Origin: Crocosphaera sp. UHCC 0190
GTDB taxonomy: Bacteria; Cyanobacteriota; Cyanobacteriia; Cyanobacteriales; Microcystaceae
DNA: 46,914 bases
NCBI RefSeq assembly: GCF_034932065.1
Contig: NZ_JAYGHP010000021.1
Coordinates: 1 to 46,914 of the forward strand
Direction of reading: 5' to 3'
The notes under the pieces are model-generated. The model had not been told where the DNA came from. It made no database searches and was given only the letters and a program-made list of their open reading frames with translations. Shown here one piece after another: positions 9,429-18,043 of this stretch. The first letter of the stretch is position 1. Each line of letters starts with the position of its first letter. A program made the translations under genes and the position numbers.

Positions 9429-10151
9429 TTGGTTTACCGAATTGTTATTGATACGACACAATATCACAGGGGAGTTATTCACCTCAACCCTGAGCAAAGA
9501 CATTATTTGAAAAATGTTCTACGCTTAAAAGATCGGAATACTTTTATTGCCATAGATAGAACAGGAAATACTTATTTAGCACAATTAATTGGTGACAATG
9601 CCCAAATTATTCAAAGCATTAAAGAATCAACAGAATTACCCATTCCTGTTACTTTGATGGTGTCTCTTCCCAAGGGAAATGGTTTTGAGGACATTATCCG
9701 TAGTTGCACGGAATTAGGGGTAAATACTTTCATCCCAGTGATCAGTGAACGTACCCTTCTTAAACCCAGTAGTCATAAATTAGAACGCTGGCGAAAAATT
9801 GCTACAGAAGCCACTGAACAATCAGAACGCCAAATTGTTCCCCAAATTTTTGACCCCGCTTCTTTCTCCGAAACGTTAATAAATGTAGACAAAATTAATA
9901 GTGATTGCTATATTTGTGTTACACGTAGAAAAGCTAATCATTTGCTCACCTATTTGTCTAACTCCTTAACGGCTCCCATTACTATTGCCACGGGATGTGA
10001 GGGAGGTTGGACAGAACAAGAAGTAAACGAAGCGATCGCCGCAGGATTTGTTCCTGTTAGTCTAGGCTCTCGTATTCTTCGTGCTGTCACTGCCCCCATT
10101 GTTTCCTTGTCTTTGATTACCTCTTTCGTCGAAAAACAGTCTTTCCCTTAA
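9429..10151 (+). CDS. rsmE: 16S rRNA (uracil1498-N3)-methyltransferase RsmE
   Basis: SPOUT-class enzyme that methylates U1498 of 16S rRNA. The N-terminal PUA-like part (HYLKNVLRLKDRNTF) is followed by the trefoil-knot motifs ATGCEGGWTEQE and LGSRILRAVTAPI. The frame is open from a TTG at 9396, inside the preceding gene. I prefer the TTG at 9429, which gives the usual VYRIVIDTTQ N-terminus and lies 14 bases after a GAGG box; no ATG or GTG start exists in the right place. The product is then 240 residues, normal for the family. The TPR gene follows after 15 bases. The usual ILR-x-ETA segment reads ILRAVTA here. Confidence 0.9.
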   Translation: MVYRIVIDTTQYHRGVIHLNPEQRHYLKNVLRLKDRNTFIAIDRTGNTYLAQLIGDNAQIIQSIKESTELPIPVTLMVSLPKGNGFEDIIRSCTELGVNTFIPVISERTLLKPSSHKLERWRKIATEATEQSERQIVPQIFDPASFSETLINVDKINSDCYICVTRRKANHLLTYLSNSLTAPITIATGCEGGWTEQEVNEAIAAGFVPVSLGSRILRAVTAPIVSLSLITSFVEKQSFP

Positions 10152-10166
10152 ACCTTTTTTCTTTCT

Positions 10167-11258
10167 ATGTTTGAGCCAATCATTGAGGCGATCAATAGCC
10201 AAGACTATCCTAAAGCATACCAACTTCTTGCACAGTGTAAACAGCAAGAACCGGATAACCTTTGGTTGCCCTTTTATGAAGCAAGTTTAGAAGAGGCACA
10301 AGGGAATTTAAGCACTGCCAATGAACATTATCGGCAATTATTACCCCAAGTGGTTAATGCCAAGCTCATGGCTCAAATTCGTCAGGGTATTCAACGTATC
10401 GCTAAACTGGAAGAAACTCAACGAAAAAACACCCTCGCTCAAGTTATGGAAGAAGCGGGGAGTTTGGAGATGGGAATATTAGTTTTAGAAGCCATTCCCA
10501 ATGAATTAAAACAAACGGTAGCGCAAAAATTTGGGAAAATTATGGAGATTGATCCCTATACGGCACGCCTCCAATTACCCAGTCGCTCTTGGCGATTATA
10601 TCGTACAGGGGCCATTGGTAAACTGCGATTTTATGAGGAGCAGTTAAAACAAGGAGAAATTCCTTGTTTTACAGCCTTAACGCGAGATATTAGCGCGTTA
10701 AAGGTTCATCAAGTCTTGTATATCGAGTCCGTTGAGCCTAAAATAACGGTAGTCTATCAACCCAAAAAAGGACAGCGAGACATCTTTACTTTTGATTGGT
10801 CAGAAGTCGGACAACGGGTGGAAGGGTTATTGCCTTTGTTTGAAGAATGTGTTGATGTGGGGTTAAGAGGGAAATTGGAACGGAAAACTAAAACTTCTGA
10901 CTATGCCAAATTCTGTGATCTACATCTACCCCAACACAAGATGATTATTCGTCTCTGTGACCAAACCTATCGTTTCCTAGAAGGTGTTGCCTTTTCTGAG
11001 GTTCAAAAAGCGACTGATGGGAGAGCCACAGCTAGGGACAGTTGGCATCATATCCTACAGTTTGTCAAGGAAAAAACCCCAAATATCCCCGTATTGTCCG
11101 AATTTACTCCTTTTGGAGAATCAGCCATTGATTTTCAAGAATTACTCAAATCAATTGATCCCCGCATTGACTTATTGCGTCGGGAAGATACCCCTTGGGA
11201 TGCTGCTTTTCACCTTTACAGTGGGTTGGCTTTTGTGAAGACATTCTCAAACCCCTAA
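10167..11258 (+). CDS. TPR-type N-terminal domain protein, unknown function
   Basis: 363 residues. The first ~90 residues look like two helical tetratricopeptide-like units (NSQDYPKAYQLLAQCKQQEPDNLWLPFYEASLEEAQGN). The remaining ~270 residues, including RSWRLYRTGAIGKLRFYEEQLKQGEIP and IFTFDWSEVGQRVEGLLPLF, are a soluble mixed alpha/beta region I cannot assign; I believe it is conserved in cyanobacteria but have not checked. No signal peptide or membrane helix. It is 15 bases after rsmE and probably in its operon. A protein-protein interaction role is the most that can be inferred. Confidence 0.65.
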   Translation: MFEPIIEAINSQDYPKAYQLLAQCKQQEPDNLWLPFYEASLEEAQGNLSTANEHYRQLLPQVVNAKLMAQIRQGIQRIAKLEETQRKNTLAQVMEEAGSLEMGILVLEAIPNELKQTVAQKFGKIMEIDPYTARLQLPSRSWRLYRTGAIGKLRFYEEQLKQGEIPCFTALTRDISALKVHQVLYIESVEPKITVVYQPKKGQRDIFTFDWSEVGQRVEGLLPLFEECVDVGLRGKLERKTKTSDYAKFCDLHLPQHKMIIRLCDQTYRFLEGVAFSEVQKATDGRATARDSWHHILQFVKEKTPNIPVLSEFTPFGESAIDFQELLKSIDPRIDLLRREDTPWDAAFHLYSGLAFVKTFSNP

Positions 11259-11659
11259 AGGAGACTACAGGTAGACACAGAAAACCCAATATATCATCTT
11301 ACTTCCCTTTCATGATACAAAAAATACTACAGTTTGTCAACCCCCATTACTGCGTTAATTATTAAGAATTATTTTTAATAAAATAGTAATATTTAATACA
11401 TTTTTTCTGACTTTGGTAGCAAAAAATACAACATTTTTCAAATTAGGCAAAATTTTGGAAGATAAAAAATACAAATATATTACAAAAAAAGTCAATCAAT
11501 TAAGCGTCACCCTCATCGCCCAAAAATTTGTTAACTTTGTGGTAGTTCTAGAGAGAGTGGAACTCGACTTCTCTTGAATTGGTCAAAAGAACTCGATCAC
11601 TGCGATAATCTTTCGCTATTATTCAATAAACCCAAAAGGATAACCTTATACTTCAAGCC
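11259..11659. other. 401-base AT-rich intergenic region
   Basis: No gene visible. The stretch is very AT-rich with poly-A/poly-T tracts. Near its right end, AGTTC and GAACT form a short inverted repeat (about 11545-11564), and GAACTCGA occurs twice (about 11560 and 11590). These could be regulator sites or part of a long 5' leader for the SLH protein gene, but no clear -35/-10 pair stands out. Confidence 0.4.
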
Positions 11660-12910
11660 ATGAAAATATCTACCCTACCTTTAAAATTAGCCACTCTAGC
11701 GACTGTCACCTTAAGCAGTCTAATTCCTTTTAATACTCCTGTTAAAGCCTCTACTTTTAGCGAAACTGAGGTCGAGCAAAGTCAAGTCATTGCCATTGCC
11801 AGACCCTATGGAGAAGGGAAATATGACCTTTTAGTCATCGAACAAATCCCAGGGAAACAAGCTTGTTGGGCTGAAAATGGTGCCAGTCCCGTGTTAGTTG
11901 ACCCCTTACTGCTCAAATTTGACTTTACAGGAATCTGCCGACGCTCAACGGACAGTAATGGCTATTCTATTCGTGTTGATGGTAACGACTTAGGTTTAGA
12001 TTATTTATTGCGTTTAGTTCCCCGTGATGGAGAATTAGTCTTAGTGGGGACTCCCAGAAGTGGCAACTACAGCGAAATTGTCTTAGGTAGTACCAAAGGT
12101 CTGGCTTCTGGATTTATGAAAGTGCAACTCTATTCAGGCTGGAAATTTACCAAACGGACTTATCAAGATAAGATACTGGGCCACTTCTATTTTAGCGGTT
12201 CTCAGGCGGCGATCGCGGGTGGGGGTGCAATGCCGGAAAATCCTCCCGCAACAGCAACCCCTGTCGCTACCAACAATGCCAGTCCTAGTTTCGTTGATAT
12301 TAGTAGCAACATCTATCAACCTCAGATTGAAAAAGCAGTACAAATAGGCTTAGTATCTGGCTTTGACGATAACACCTTCCGTCCTGAACAAGCTGTCACC
12401 CGTGAACAATTAATCTCCATGGCCGTTGATGCCATTGGCACAGTGTATAAAGTAGATTTAGAAGCTTCCCCTCAACGGGATGTGATTGCCTTCAAAGACG
12501 TGGATGGTTCCCGTTGGAGTGCCAAGAAGATAAAATGGGCCCAGTCGAATTTTCTGAACATTGGTAATCCTAACAATACCTTGCAGCCAACTGAATCCAT
12601 TACTCGTGCTGAGTTAGTTGATACCATGCGTCGTATGGCTATTCATCTGAGAAATAAGCTTAATCTTCCCGAAGAACTGCCACAAACTCAAGAACCCGTG
12701 GCCTTTTCTGATATTTCCAATAATTGGGCCGAAGGTACCATTACTCAAATGTCAGGATACTGTGGCATTGCCTCACCGATAGGAGAAAAGGGAATGAAGT
12801 TTGCCCCTGATAGCAAAGCAACCCGCGACTATACTACCTCTGTTATGGTAAGGGTTTTAGAATGTGTGCAGTCAGAAGCACAACAAGCAAATCAGCAGAG
12901 TCAAAGGTAA
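11660..12910 (+). CDS. DUF3747 and S-layer homology (SLH) domain envelope protein
   Basis: 416 residues. A signal peptide (LKLATLATVTLSSLIPFNTPVKA) is followed by a DUF3747 region (about 35-180: QVIAIARPYGEGKYDLLVIEQ, VDGNDLGLDYLLRLVPRDGELVL). Three SLH-like repeats come next: FVDISSNIYQPQIEKAVQIGL, FKDVDGSRWSAKKIKWAQ and a weaker FSDISNNWAEGTI. SLH domains usually tether exported proteins to peptidoglycan-linked polymer. A short Pro/Ala/Thr linker (about 190-210) joins the two parts. It stands alone, preceded by 401 bases of AT-rich DNA and followed by a hairpin. Likely an envelope structural protein; the DUF3747 function is unknown. Confidence 0.85.
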   Translation: MKISTLPLKLATLATVTLSSLIPFNTPVKASTFSETEVEQSQVIAIARPYGEGKYDLLVIEQIPGKQACWAENGASPVLVDPLLLKFDFTGICRRSTDSNGYSIRVDGNDLGLDYLLRLVPRDGELVLVGTPRSGNYSEIVLGSTKGLASGFMKVQLYSGWKFTKRTYQDKILGHFYFSGSQAAIAGGGAMPENPPATATPVATNNASPSFVDISSNIYQPQIEKAVQIGLVSGFDDNTFRPEQAVTREQLISMAVDAIGTVYKVDLEASPQRDVIAFKDVDGSRWSAKKIKWAQSNFLNIGNPNNTLQPTESITRAELVDTMRRMAIHLRNKLNLPEELPQTQEPVAFSDISNNWAEGTITQMSGYCGIASPIGEKGMKFAPDSKATRDYTTSVMVRVLECVQSEAQQANQQSQR

Positions 12911-12914
12911 GTTA

Positions 12915-12949
12915 AATTAGGGGCAATGGGTTCATACTTGCCCCTAATT
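12915..12949 (+). terminator. Hairpin at the 3' end of the SLH protein gene
   Basis: Perfect 12-base arms AATTAGGGGCAA and TTGCCCCTAATT with an 11-base loop, just after the stop codon. The T content after the stem is modest (GCTCTTAATCC), so it may be a weak terminator or an mRNA-stabilising hairpin. Confidence 0.6.
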
Positions 12950-12983
12950 GCTCTTAATCCTTAAAATATTAACATAACGACAG

Positions 12984-13027
12984 TAAAATCCCCGTTATCC
13001 AGGCGATAGCCTCTGACGGGGATTTTA
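12984..13027 (-). terminator. Terminator of the tmRNA gene
   Basis: Perfect 12-base arms TAAAATCCCCGT / ACGGGGATTTTA with a second small stem AGGC-GATA-GCCT inside the loop. On the minus strand it begins 17 bases after the tmRNA 3' end and the last stem bases provide TTTT. Confidence 0.75.
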
Positions 13028-13044
13028 GGGGATTCATAGTATAA

Positions 13045-13429
13045 TGGAGCCGAGCAGAGTCGAACTGCTGTCCAGACTGGGTATTGACTTCCCGCTCATT
13101 CACAGGTTTAGTCTTTCTAATCCTCAAGACGGGAACCGTTCCTTATCCCGAACGGTGGGATTCTCTAGTAAAGTCTTTACTTAATAGCCAACCAGAGGTA
13201 GCTAGTAAGTGCATCCGTTGGGGGTTACCTCTAATACTTAACGGAGTCACATTAGAAGTAAGCGCACTCTAAGAAAGAGTTTTTTAGGCAGCTACTGCCA
13301 CGCGCTTGAAGTTTACGATGTTGTTCGCAGTTACTTTTTTGTTTGAGCCTTTGATTTTCGAGAGGAGACTCACTCTCGACCTGAATCACGAATTAGCTTT
13401 CGCCAACCTGTCGAAGCCGTTGCGGCCCC
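13045..13429 (-). ncRNA. ssrA: tmRNA (one-piece), tag ANNIVNFKRVAVAA
   Basis: Transfer-messenger RNA, which rescues stalled ribosomes and tags the peptide for proteolysis. The 5' end GGGGCCGCAACGGCTTCGAC (from 13429) and the 3' T-arm AGCAG-TTCGACT-CTGCT are canonical. The acceptor stem pairs GGGGCCG with CGGCTCC (one G-U), followed by discriminator A at 13045; CCA is not encoded (the next bases are TTA). The resume codon is GCG at 13328-13326, giving tag ANNIVNFKRVAVAA and stop TAA at 13286-13284. The tag is nearly the ANNIVSFKRVAIAA that I recall for Synechocystis. The gene is 385 bases, not the permuted two-piece form of marine picocyanobacteria. Any open frames across it are not genes. Confidence 0.97.
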
Positions 13430-13444
13430 TTGTGTTCTATTTAT

Positions 13445-13473
13445 ATTATAAACGTCATTTCAAGTTTTGGCAA
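13445..13473 (-). promoter_or_regulatory. Sigma-70-type promoter of the tmRNA gene
   Basis: On the minus strand, TTGCCA (13473-13468), a 17-base spacer, then TATAAT (13450-13445). The -10 box ends 15 bases before the mature tmRNA 5' end, which leaves room for a short 5' leader removed by RNase P. Confidence 0.8.
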
Positions 13474-13559
13474 CGTTACAAATCATTGAGGATTGATCAA
13501 ATTTTGGGGTGGGGAGAAAGCGATCGCCGTACACTAATTAAGCTAGTCGTTATGTATTG

Positions 13560-14561
13560 ATGCTTATGTTTCCCATTAATCGTCCTCGTCGTTTGCGCCA
13601 AAATCCCCAATTACGTCGCATGGTGCGCGAAACTATCCTGACCCCTAATGATCTAATCTACCCTTTATTTGCGGTTCCTGGCAACAGTGTAGCCAAAGAG
13701 GTGAAGTCTATGCCTGGGGTTTATCAGCTATCGGTTGATAAGATTGTAGATGAGGCTAAAGAAGTCTATGATCTAGGTATTCCTGCCATTATTCTGTTTG
13801 GTATTCCTGAAGATAAGGATATTGAAGCAACAGGGGCCTGGCATGATCATGGGATTGTACAAAAGGCTGCAACTGCGGTGAAACAAGCGGTTCCCGATTT
13901 AGTAGTGATCGTGGATACTTGTTTATGTGAGTACACGAGTCATGGTCACTGTGGCTATTTAGAAACAGGTGACTTGACGGGACGGGTACTTAATGATCCT
14001 ACCTTAGAATTGTTGAAAAAAACGGCTGTTTCTCAAGCGAATGCCGGGGCTGATATAATTGCTCCATCGGGTATGATGGATGGATTTGTACAGGCCATTC
14101 GTGAAGGTTTAGATGAGTGGGGATTTGAAGATATTCCGATTCTTTCTTATGCTGCTAAATATGCCTCAGCTTATTATGGGCCATTTCGAGATGCTGCGGA
14201 TTCTTCTCCTCAATTTGGCGATCGCCGTACCTATCAAATGGACCCTGGAAATGCCAGAGAAGCGTTAAAAGAGGTTGATTTAGACATCTCTGAAGGGGCG
14301 GATATGTTGATGGTTAAACCTGCTTTATCTTACATGGATATTATTTGGCGGGTCAAGGAAATGACGGATCTTCCTGTGGCTGCTTATAATGTTTCTGGAG
14401 AGTATTCAATGGTGAAAGCTGCGGCCTTAAATGGTTGGATAGATGAGAAAAAAGTTACCTTAGAAACTTTAACCAGTTTTAAACGGGCCGGGGCTGATTT
14501 AATCTTAACTTATCATGCTAAAGATGCTGTCCGTTGGTTACAAGAAGATGGGTTAGTATAG
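13560..14561 (+). CDS. hemB: Delta-aminolevulinic acid dehydratase (porphobilinogen synthase)
   Basis: Condenses two 5-aminolevulinate molecules into porphobilinogen, on the route to haem, chlorophyll and phycobilins. Signature text: [31 protein letters not shown], the cysteine/histidine metal cluster [14 protein letters not shown], the Schiff-base lysine regions [17 protein letters not shown] and [12 protein letters not shown], and [10 protein letters not shown]. Length is normal for HemB. The frame is open from a TTG at 13557; ATG at 13560 or 13566 is the more likely start, with no strong ribosome-binding site to choose between them. Divergent from the tmRNA gene and ended by a strong terminator. 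Confidence 0.96.
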   Translation: MLMFPINRPRRLRQNPQLRRMVRETILTPNDLIYPLFAVPGNSVAKEVKSMPGVYQLSVDKIVDEAKEVYDLGIPAIILFGIPEDKDIEATGAWHDHGIVQKAATAVKQAVPDLVVIVDTCLCEYTSHGHCGYLETGDLTGRVLNDPTLELLKKTAVSQANAGADIIAPSGMMDGFVQAIREGLDEWGFEDIPILSYAAKYASAYYGPFRDAADSSPQFGDRRTYQMDPGNAREALKEVDLDISEGADMLMVKPALSYMDIIWRVKEMTDLPVAAYNVSGEYSMVKAAALNGWIDEKKVTLETLTSFKRAGADLILTYHAKDAVRWLQEDGLV

Positions 14562-14578
14562 GTTTTTTACTGCTTTTT

Positions 14579-14619
14579 AGAGCATCTATTGACAATTTTA
14601 GGTAGATGCTCTTTTTTTT
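14579..14619 (+). terminator. Intrinsic terminator of hemB
   Basis: Perfect 10-base arms AGAGCATCTA / TAGATGCTCT separated by 14 bases and followed by eight T's. Confidence 0.9.
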
Positions 14620-14634
14620 GTGCAATTTACCTCT

Positions 14635-14662
14635 GTAGTGTCAATTCATGAATTGACACTAC
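14635..14662. repeat. Perfect 28-base palindrome, GTAG...CTAC family
   Basis: Left half GTAGTGTCAATTCA is exactly complementary to the right half, with no loop bases. Its core AATTCATGAATT and its GTAG/CTAC ends recur at 43582-43609, with different but still complementary bases between them. It lies between the hemB terminator and the ATPase gene and covers the place expected for that gene's -35 box. Confidence 0.85.
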
Positions 14663-14666
14663 TTGT

Positions 14667-14672
14667 TATAAT
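14667..14672 (+). promoter_or_regulatory. Possible -10 box for the ATPase/nuclease pair
   Basis: TATAAT lies 28 bases before the ATPase start codon. No good -35 hexamer sits 16-18 bases upstream; that position is inside the 28-base palindrome. TTGACA at 14653 is too close (8 bases). The promoter may be weak or activator-dependent. Confidence 0.4.
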
Positions 14673-14700
14673 CAAGTCATTGTATTTATAGTGGTGGAAT

Positions 14701-16098
14701 ATGAAGTTTGAAATATCTAATTTAGGTTATATAAAACAAGCAGAAATTGAGTTAGGAGACTTAACCATTATCTGCGGTAAAAATAATACAGGGAAAACTT
14801 ATGTTAATTATGCTATTTATGGATTTTTTACGGCTTGGAAATCTAGAATGGATTTTAAGAAGAAGTTTGATATAGGTATAGAAAATAAACTCAATAAACT
14901 TTTTGAAGATGGATTTTTAAGACTTGAGTTATCAAATTATTATGAACAAGTAATTTGTGCTATAAATGATTATGCTCAATTATATTCAGAAAAATTAAAT
15001 TCTATTTTTAATATTGACAGAAGATTATTATCTAATGTGTCATTGATATTTAAAATAAATGGCTATCAACAAATCTATACTGATAATACTAATATTAATA
15101 TTAATCTATCGCCAGAGTCATTTGAACTATCAATGCAGCTTCAAGAAAATGATATTTTAGAAATTTTATTTTCTGCATCTGAGACAATAGATGAACGAGA
15201 TATTGCACTGAATAAAAGTTTTATCCGTTCACAACTGCGTGATCTATTTTTTTCCCAATATTTTCCTAGTACGTTTATTATTACTTCTGAAAGGACAGGA
15301 GTTTCTTTATTTTATAAAGAGCTTGATGCTCAGAACAATATGATTTTTGAGGAAATGAAAAGGATAAAAAATATTAATTCGCTTACTTCCGATGAAAAGA
15401 TAAATGTTGTTTTTAGATTAATTAATCAAATTTCTAGATATTCTCAACCTATTCAAGACGAAATTAATTTTGTTAGAGATTTAGATACAATTAGTAAAAG
15501 AACAGGAGAATTGGCTAAAAATAATCCAGAAATAATAAAGTTATTAACAGATATAATAGGAGGTGATTACAGTGTAACAGATTACTCTATGTCTTTTACG
15601 TTTACAGAAGATAATAAACAGCAAGAAATCCCTTTATATTCAGCATCTTCAACCGTTAAATCTCTCGTTAATTTATATTTTTATCTTAAACATCTTGCTA
15701 AACCAGGAGACATTTTAATCATTGATGAACCCGAACTTAATTTACATCCAGAAAACCAAAGAAAATTGGCTAAACTCTTTACAAGATTAACCAAATGTGG
15801 TCTAAAATTATTGATGACAACCCATAGTGATTACTTAATTAAAGAACTCAATAACTTGATTGTCTTAAATAATGACTTTGACAATAAATCTAAGTTAATG
15901 GAACAATATAATTATACTGAGCAAGATATTTTAGATCCTGATAAAGTTAGAGTTTATATTGCAGAAAATCATACACTTAATCTTGCTAATATTACCCCAT
16001 TAGGAATCGAAGTTCCAACATTTGATGACGAAATTATCAACATGACTGATTTTTATGACGAGGTGTATGACAAGGTAATAGATAACAGAGATATATAA
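14701..16098 (+). CDS. SMC/OLD-like AAA-family ATPase (no TOPRIM domain)
   Basis: 465 residues. Walker A GKNNTGKT at 26-33 right after an N-terminal FEISNLGYIKQAEIELGDLTIICG strand pair, as in OLD/RecF-like ATPases. A signature-like SASSTVKSLVNL is at 314-325, Walker B ILIIDEPELNLHPE with D342/E343, and the switch histidine H375 in TTHSDYL. The ~300-residue insert between Walker A and the signature is Asn/Ile/Lys-rich and helical. The C-terminal ~85 residues show no TOPRIM nuclease motif, so this is not a full OLD nuclease or GajA. Codon use is more AT-rich than in hemB. The next gene follows after 11 bases and encodes a predicted nuclease, so the pair probably acts together. Confidence 0.85.
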   Translation: MKFEISNLGYIKQAEIELGDLTIICGKNNTGKTYVNYAIYGFFTAWKSRMDFKKKFDIGIENKLNKLFEDGFLRLELSNYYEQVICAINDYAQLYSEKLNSIFNIDRRLLSNVSLIFKINGYQQIYTDNTNININLSPESFELSMQLQENDILEILFSASETIDERDIALNKSFIRSQLRDLFFSQYFPSTFIITSERTGVSLFYKELDAQNNMIFEEMKRIKNINSLTSDEKINVVFRLINQISRYSQPIQDEINFVRDLDTISKRTGELAKNNPEIIKLLTDIIGGDYSVTDYSMSFTFTEDNKQQEIPLYSASSTVKSLVNLYFYLKHLAKPGDILIIDEPELNLHPENQRKLAKLFTRLTKCGLKLLMTTHSDYLIKELNNLIVLNNDFDNKSKLMEQYNYTEQDILDPDKVRVYIAENHTLNLANITPLGIEVPTFDDEIINMTDFYDEVYDKVIDNRDI

Positions 16099-16109
16099 AT
16101 ATAATACTT

Positions 16110-16739
16110 ATGATTATTCAGTCACTTGAAAAAATAATTGAACCTCAATATAAGCTTTCTATCAACTCTCATGATCCCAAAAACAATAGTATAATTATCA
16201 AGGAAACTCAACAGGATGCAAAACTCAGAAAAGTGGAAATAAATGGATTTTCATCAGAAAAAACTTATGGTTTTACCCTCGATGTAAAGGTTAAAAATAG
16301 GGTTATCTTCAATTGTTTTAATAGTGGAGAACCTAATATCAATAAAGTATGTGATGGTATAATCTTTACTGAAATAGAAAACAAAGATTACATTTTTTTC
16401 TGTGAACTTAAATCTGATCGACCTCAACCTATCAGTTATTTGGTACAATATCAAAATTCTCAATTATTTGTTGATTATCTGATCAATATTTTAAACAGTT
16501 TTTATCTAAAAGGATCTAAAATAACACCAAATTATAAGTATCTATTATTTTGCACCGATACGAAACAAGATAGTAAAGCAAGAATAACTACACAACCAGC
16601 AAGATTAGAAGGAGTTAAAATGAGAAGAAATGAAGATAATGGATTTGAAATTCCTATATATACTATTCGCCGTCAAATTCCTAAAAATAGAAACACTACT
16701 AATATAAGTTTTGATATCAAGAAAATATTAGAAACTTAG
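16110..16739 (+). CDS. Predicted PD-(D/E)XK-like nuclease partner of the ATPase
   Basis: 209 residues, no named family recognised. The middle has the pattern of a PD-(D/E)XK nuclease core: D82 in KVCDGIIF, then a hydrophobic strand and E99-x-K101 in YIFFCELKSDRP, followed by a helix with Q113/Q118 (SYLVQYQNSQLFVDYL), where this superfamily often has a conserved glutamine. It starts 11 bases after the ATPase and has no independent promoter in view. AT-rich composition matches the ATPase and not the flanking housekeeping genes. The nuclease reading rests on this motif alone. Alternative: a non-catalytic DNA-binding relative. Confidence 0.65.
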   Translation: MIIQSLEKIIEPQYKLSINSHDPKNNSIIIKETQQDAKLRKVEINGFSSEKTYGFTLDVKVKNRVIFNCFNSGEPNINKVCDGIIFTEIENKDYIFFCELKSDRPQPISYLVQYQNSQLFVDYLINILNSFYLKGSKITPNYKYLLFCTDTKQDSKARITTQPARLEGVKMRRNEDNGFEIPIYTIRRQIPKNRNTTNISFDIKKILET

Positions 16740-16766
16740 CGATTTGATTTTTCGAGACAAATATAA

Positions 16767-17327
16767 TTAAATTAAACCTGCTTTTTCAAAAATCTCTTGA
16801 GGTGTTAAACTTAAATTAGGTAATAAATCATCCCCTAAACTATCATTACTTTGTTTTGTTTGTGGAGGTGAGTCAGGATAAAAAATAGTAATTTTTTTAA
16901 CTTGTATATCAATTAACCAAACCCGATCAACCCCTGCTTTTAAATAAGCTTCTGCTTTCTCACTAAGCTCACTAAAAGATTGACCAGGAGAAATAACTTC
17001 AATAGCTAAATCAGGAGGAATGGGACAAGCATCATCTTCTAAAATAATATCTCCTAATTTCTCAAAAGATACATATAATAAATCAGGAATAGGACACCAA
17101 TCTTTTCCATTTCGTTTTAAACAAATAGCCCATTCTATGCCAACTTCTCCTTTATTTTGACTCCAATTTTCGAGAAGCAACAATAATTTACCTTGAACAC
17201 GGGAATGAGAGCGTTTGGGTGACATTTTTTGAATTAATTCTCCATCAAAAAATTCGTAATTTTCATTTGCTAAGGGAGAGGAAAGAAACTCATCTAAGGT
17301 AAGAGAAGTTTGGGTTAAAGATGCCAT
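16767..17327 (-). CDS. Uma2 family endonuclease (DUF820)
   Basis: 186 residues from the preferred ATG at 17327 (MASLTQTSLTLDEFLS); a GTG at 17339 would add four. Uma2/DUF820 proteins have a PD-(D/E)XK fold. Typical pieces are visible: YEFFDGELIQKMSPKRSHSRVQGKL, PIPDLLYVS and PPDLAIEVISPGQSFSELSEKAEAYLKAGVDRVWLID, with the D-x-(E) pair in PDL...IEV. Cyanobacteria carry many copies, often singly, and their biological role is not settled. It is convergent with the ATPase/nuclease pair, 27 bases from its end. Confidence 0.88.
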   Translation of the reverse strand: MASLTQTSLTLDEFLSSPLANENYEFFDGELIQKMSPKRSHSRVQGKLLLLLENWSQNKGEVGIEWAICLKRNGKDWCPIPDLLYVSFEKLGDIILEDDACPIPPDLAIEVISPGQSFSELSEKAEAYLKAGVDRVWLIDIQVKKITIFYPDSPPQTKQSNDSLGDDLLPNLSLTPQEIFEKAGLI

Positions 17328-17381
17328 AAAATAATCCACTAATAAAGATTTATTTTTTAGTTTATCTCACATTATCTTATC

Positions 17382-17407
17382 TAGGGGTCAACGGCCGTTG
17401 ACCCCTA
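17382..17407. repeat. Perfect 26-base palindrome, (G)TAGGGG...CCCCTA(C) type
   Basis: Left half TAGGGGTCAACGG is exactly complementary to the right half, with no spacer; the right flank extends it to CTAC. It lies between the divergent Uma2 gene and the Gly-rich membrane protein gene. It is read as a member of the same end-conserved palindrome group as 14635-14662. Confidence 0.85.
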
Positions 17408-17516
17408 CAGATGTCAGCCTATACAATAAGATGAAAATAGAATTAGCGATCACCTACCAATTTGGACAAGAAAAATGTCACAATAAACGATAGACATTGA
17501 TCATCTAAATTATCTT

Positions 17517-18029
17517 ATGGATTATCTTATAGCTGTTGTCAGCGATCGCATTCAAGCAGAAGAAGCTTATACTGCCTTAGAAAAAGCTGGCATTCCCACT
17601 AATCAAATTAGTATCTTAGGAAAAGGATACAAAAACGCCGATGAATTCGGATTCATTGACCCCGGACAACAAGCCAAAAAACGCGCTATCTTAATGGCAT
17701 ACTGGCTCGTTCCCTTCGGATTTATTGGCGGCTATACCTTTGATTTGATTACAGGAGTCAATAGTTTTGATTGGGCAGTCGAACCCTTTAATCATATTTT
17801 AGGGGGCGTTGCTGGTGCCATTGGTGGGGCAATGGGCAGCTTTTTTGTTGGGGGTACTGCCGGGTTATCCCTGGATAGTGGAGACGCTTTACCCTACAGA
17901 AATCGTCTTGATGAGGGAAAATATATTATCGTAGTACAAGGAACAACCAGCATTAAAAACAAAGCAACGGGAATTCTTCGTCCTTTAAACCCCGAAAACC
18001 TCCAAGGTTACAGTCAACCTGCTGTTTAA
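17517..18029 (+). CDS. Glycine-rich membrane protein with GSP17M-like N-terminus
   Basis: 170 residues. The N-terminal ~45 residues (DYLIAVVSDRIQAEEAYTALEKAGIPTNQISILGK) resemble the small alpha/beta domain of general stress protein 17M-like proteins. A hydrophobic segment follows at about 60-80 (ILMAYWLVPFGFIGGYTF), and then a Gly/Ala-rich segment at about 97-120 (GGVAGAIGGAMGSFFVGGTAG), which may be a second membrane helix. The C-terminus returns to a soluble strand (GKYIIVVQGT). It is 14 bases before the PSII-S4 gene, so probably one transcript. Function unknown. Confidence 0.7.
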   Translation: MDYLIAVVSDRIQAEEAYTALEKAGIPTNQISILGKGYKNADEFGFIDPGQQAKKRAILMAYWLVPFGFIGGYTFDLITGVNSFDWAVEPFNHILGGVAGAIGGAMGSFFVGGTAGLSLDSGDALPYRNRLDEGKYIIVVQGTTSIKNKATGILRPLNPENLQGYSQPAV

Positions 18030-18043
18030 TTTTAGACTTAATA

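Noticed and set aside
13084-13560. Open frames of 62 and 84 codons on the plus strand
   Set aside because: They lie across the tmRNA gene, its promoter and the hemB upstream region; the RNA gene explains the sequence.
14701-16739. Gabija, Septu or PARIS system
   Set aside because: The ATPase lacks a TOPRIM domain, the partner is not a helicase or an HNH protein, and it is shorter than and unlike DUF4435 as far as I can tell.
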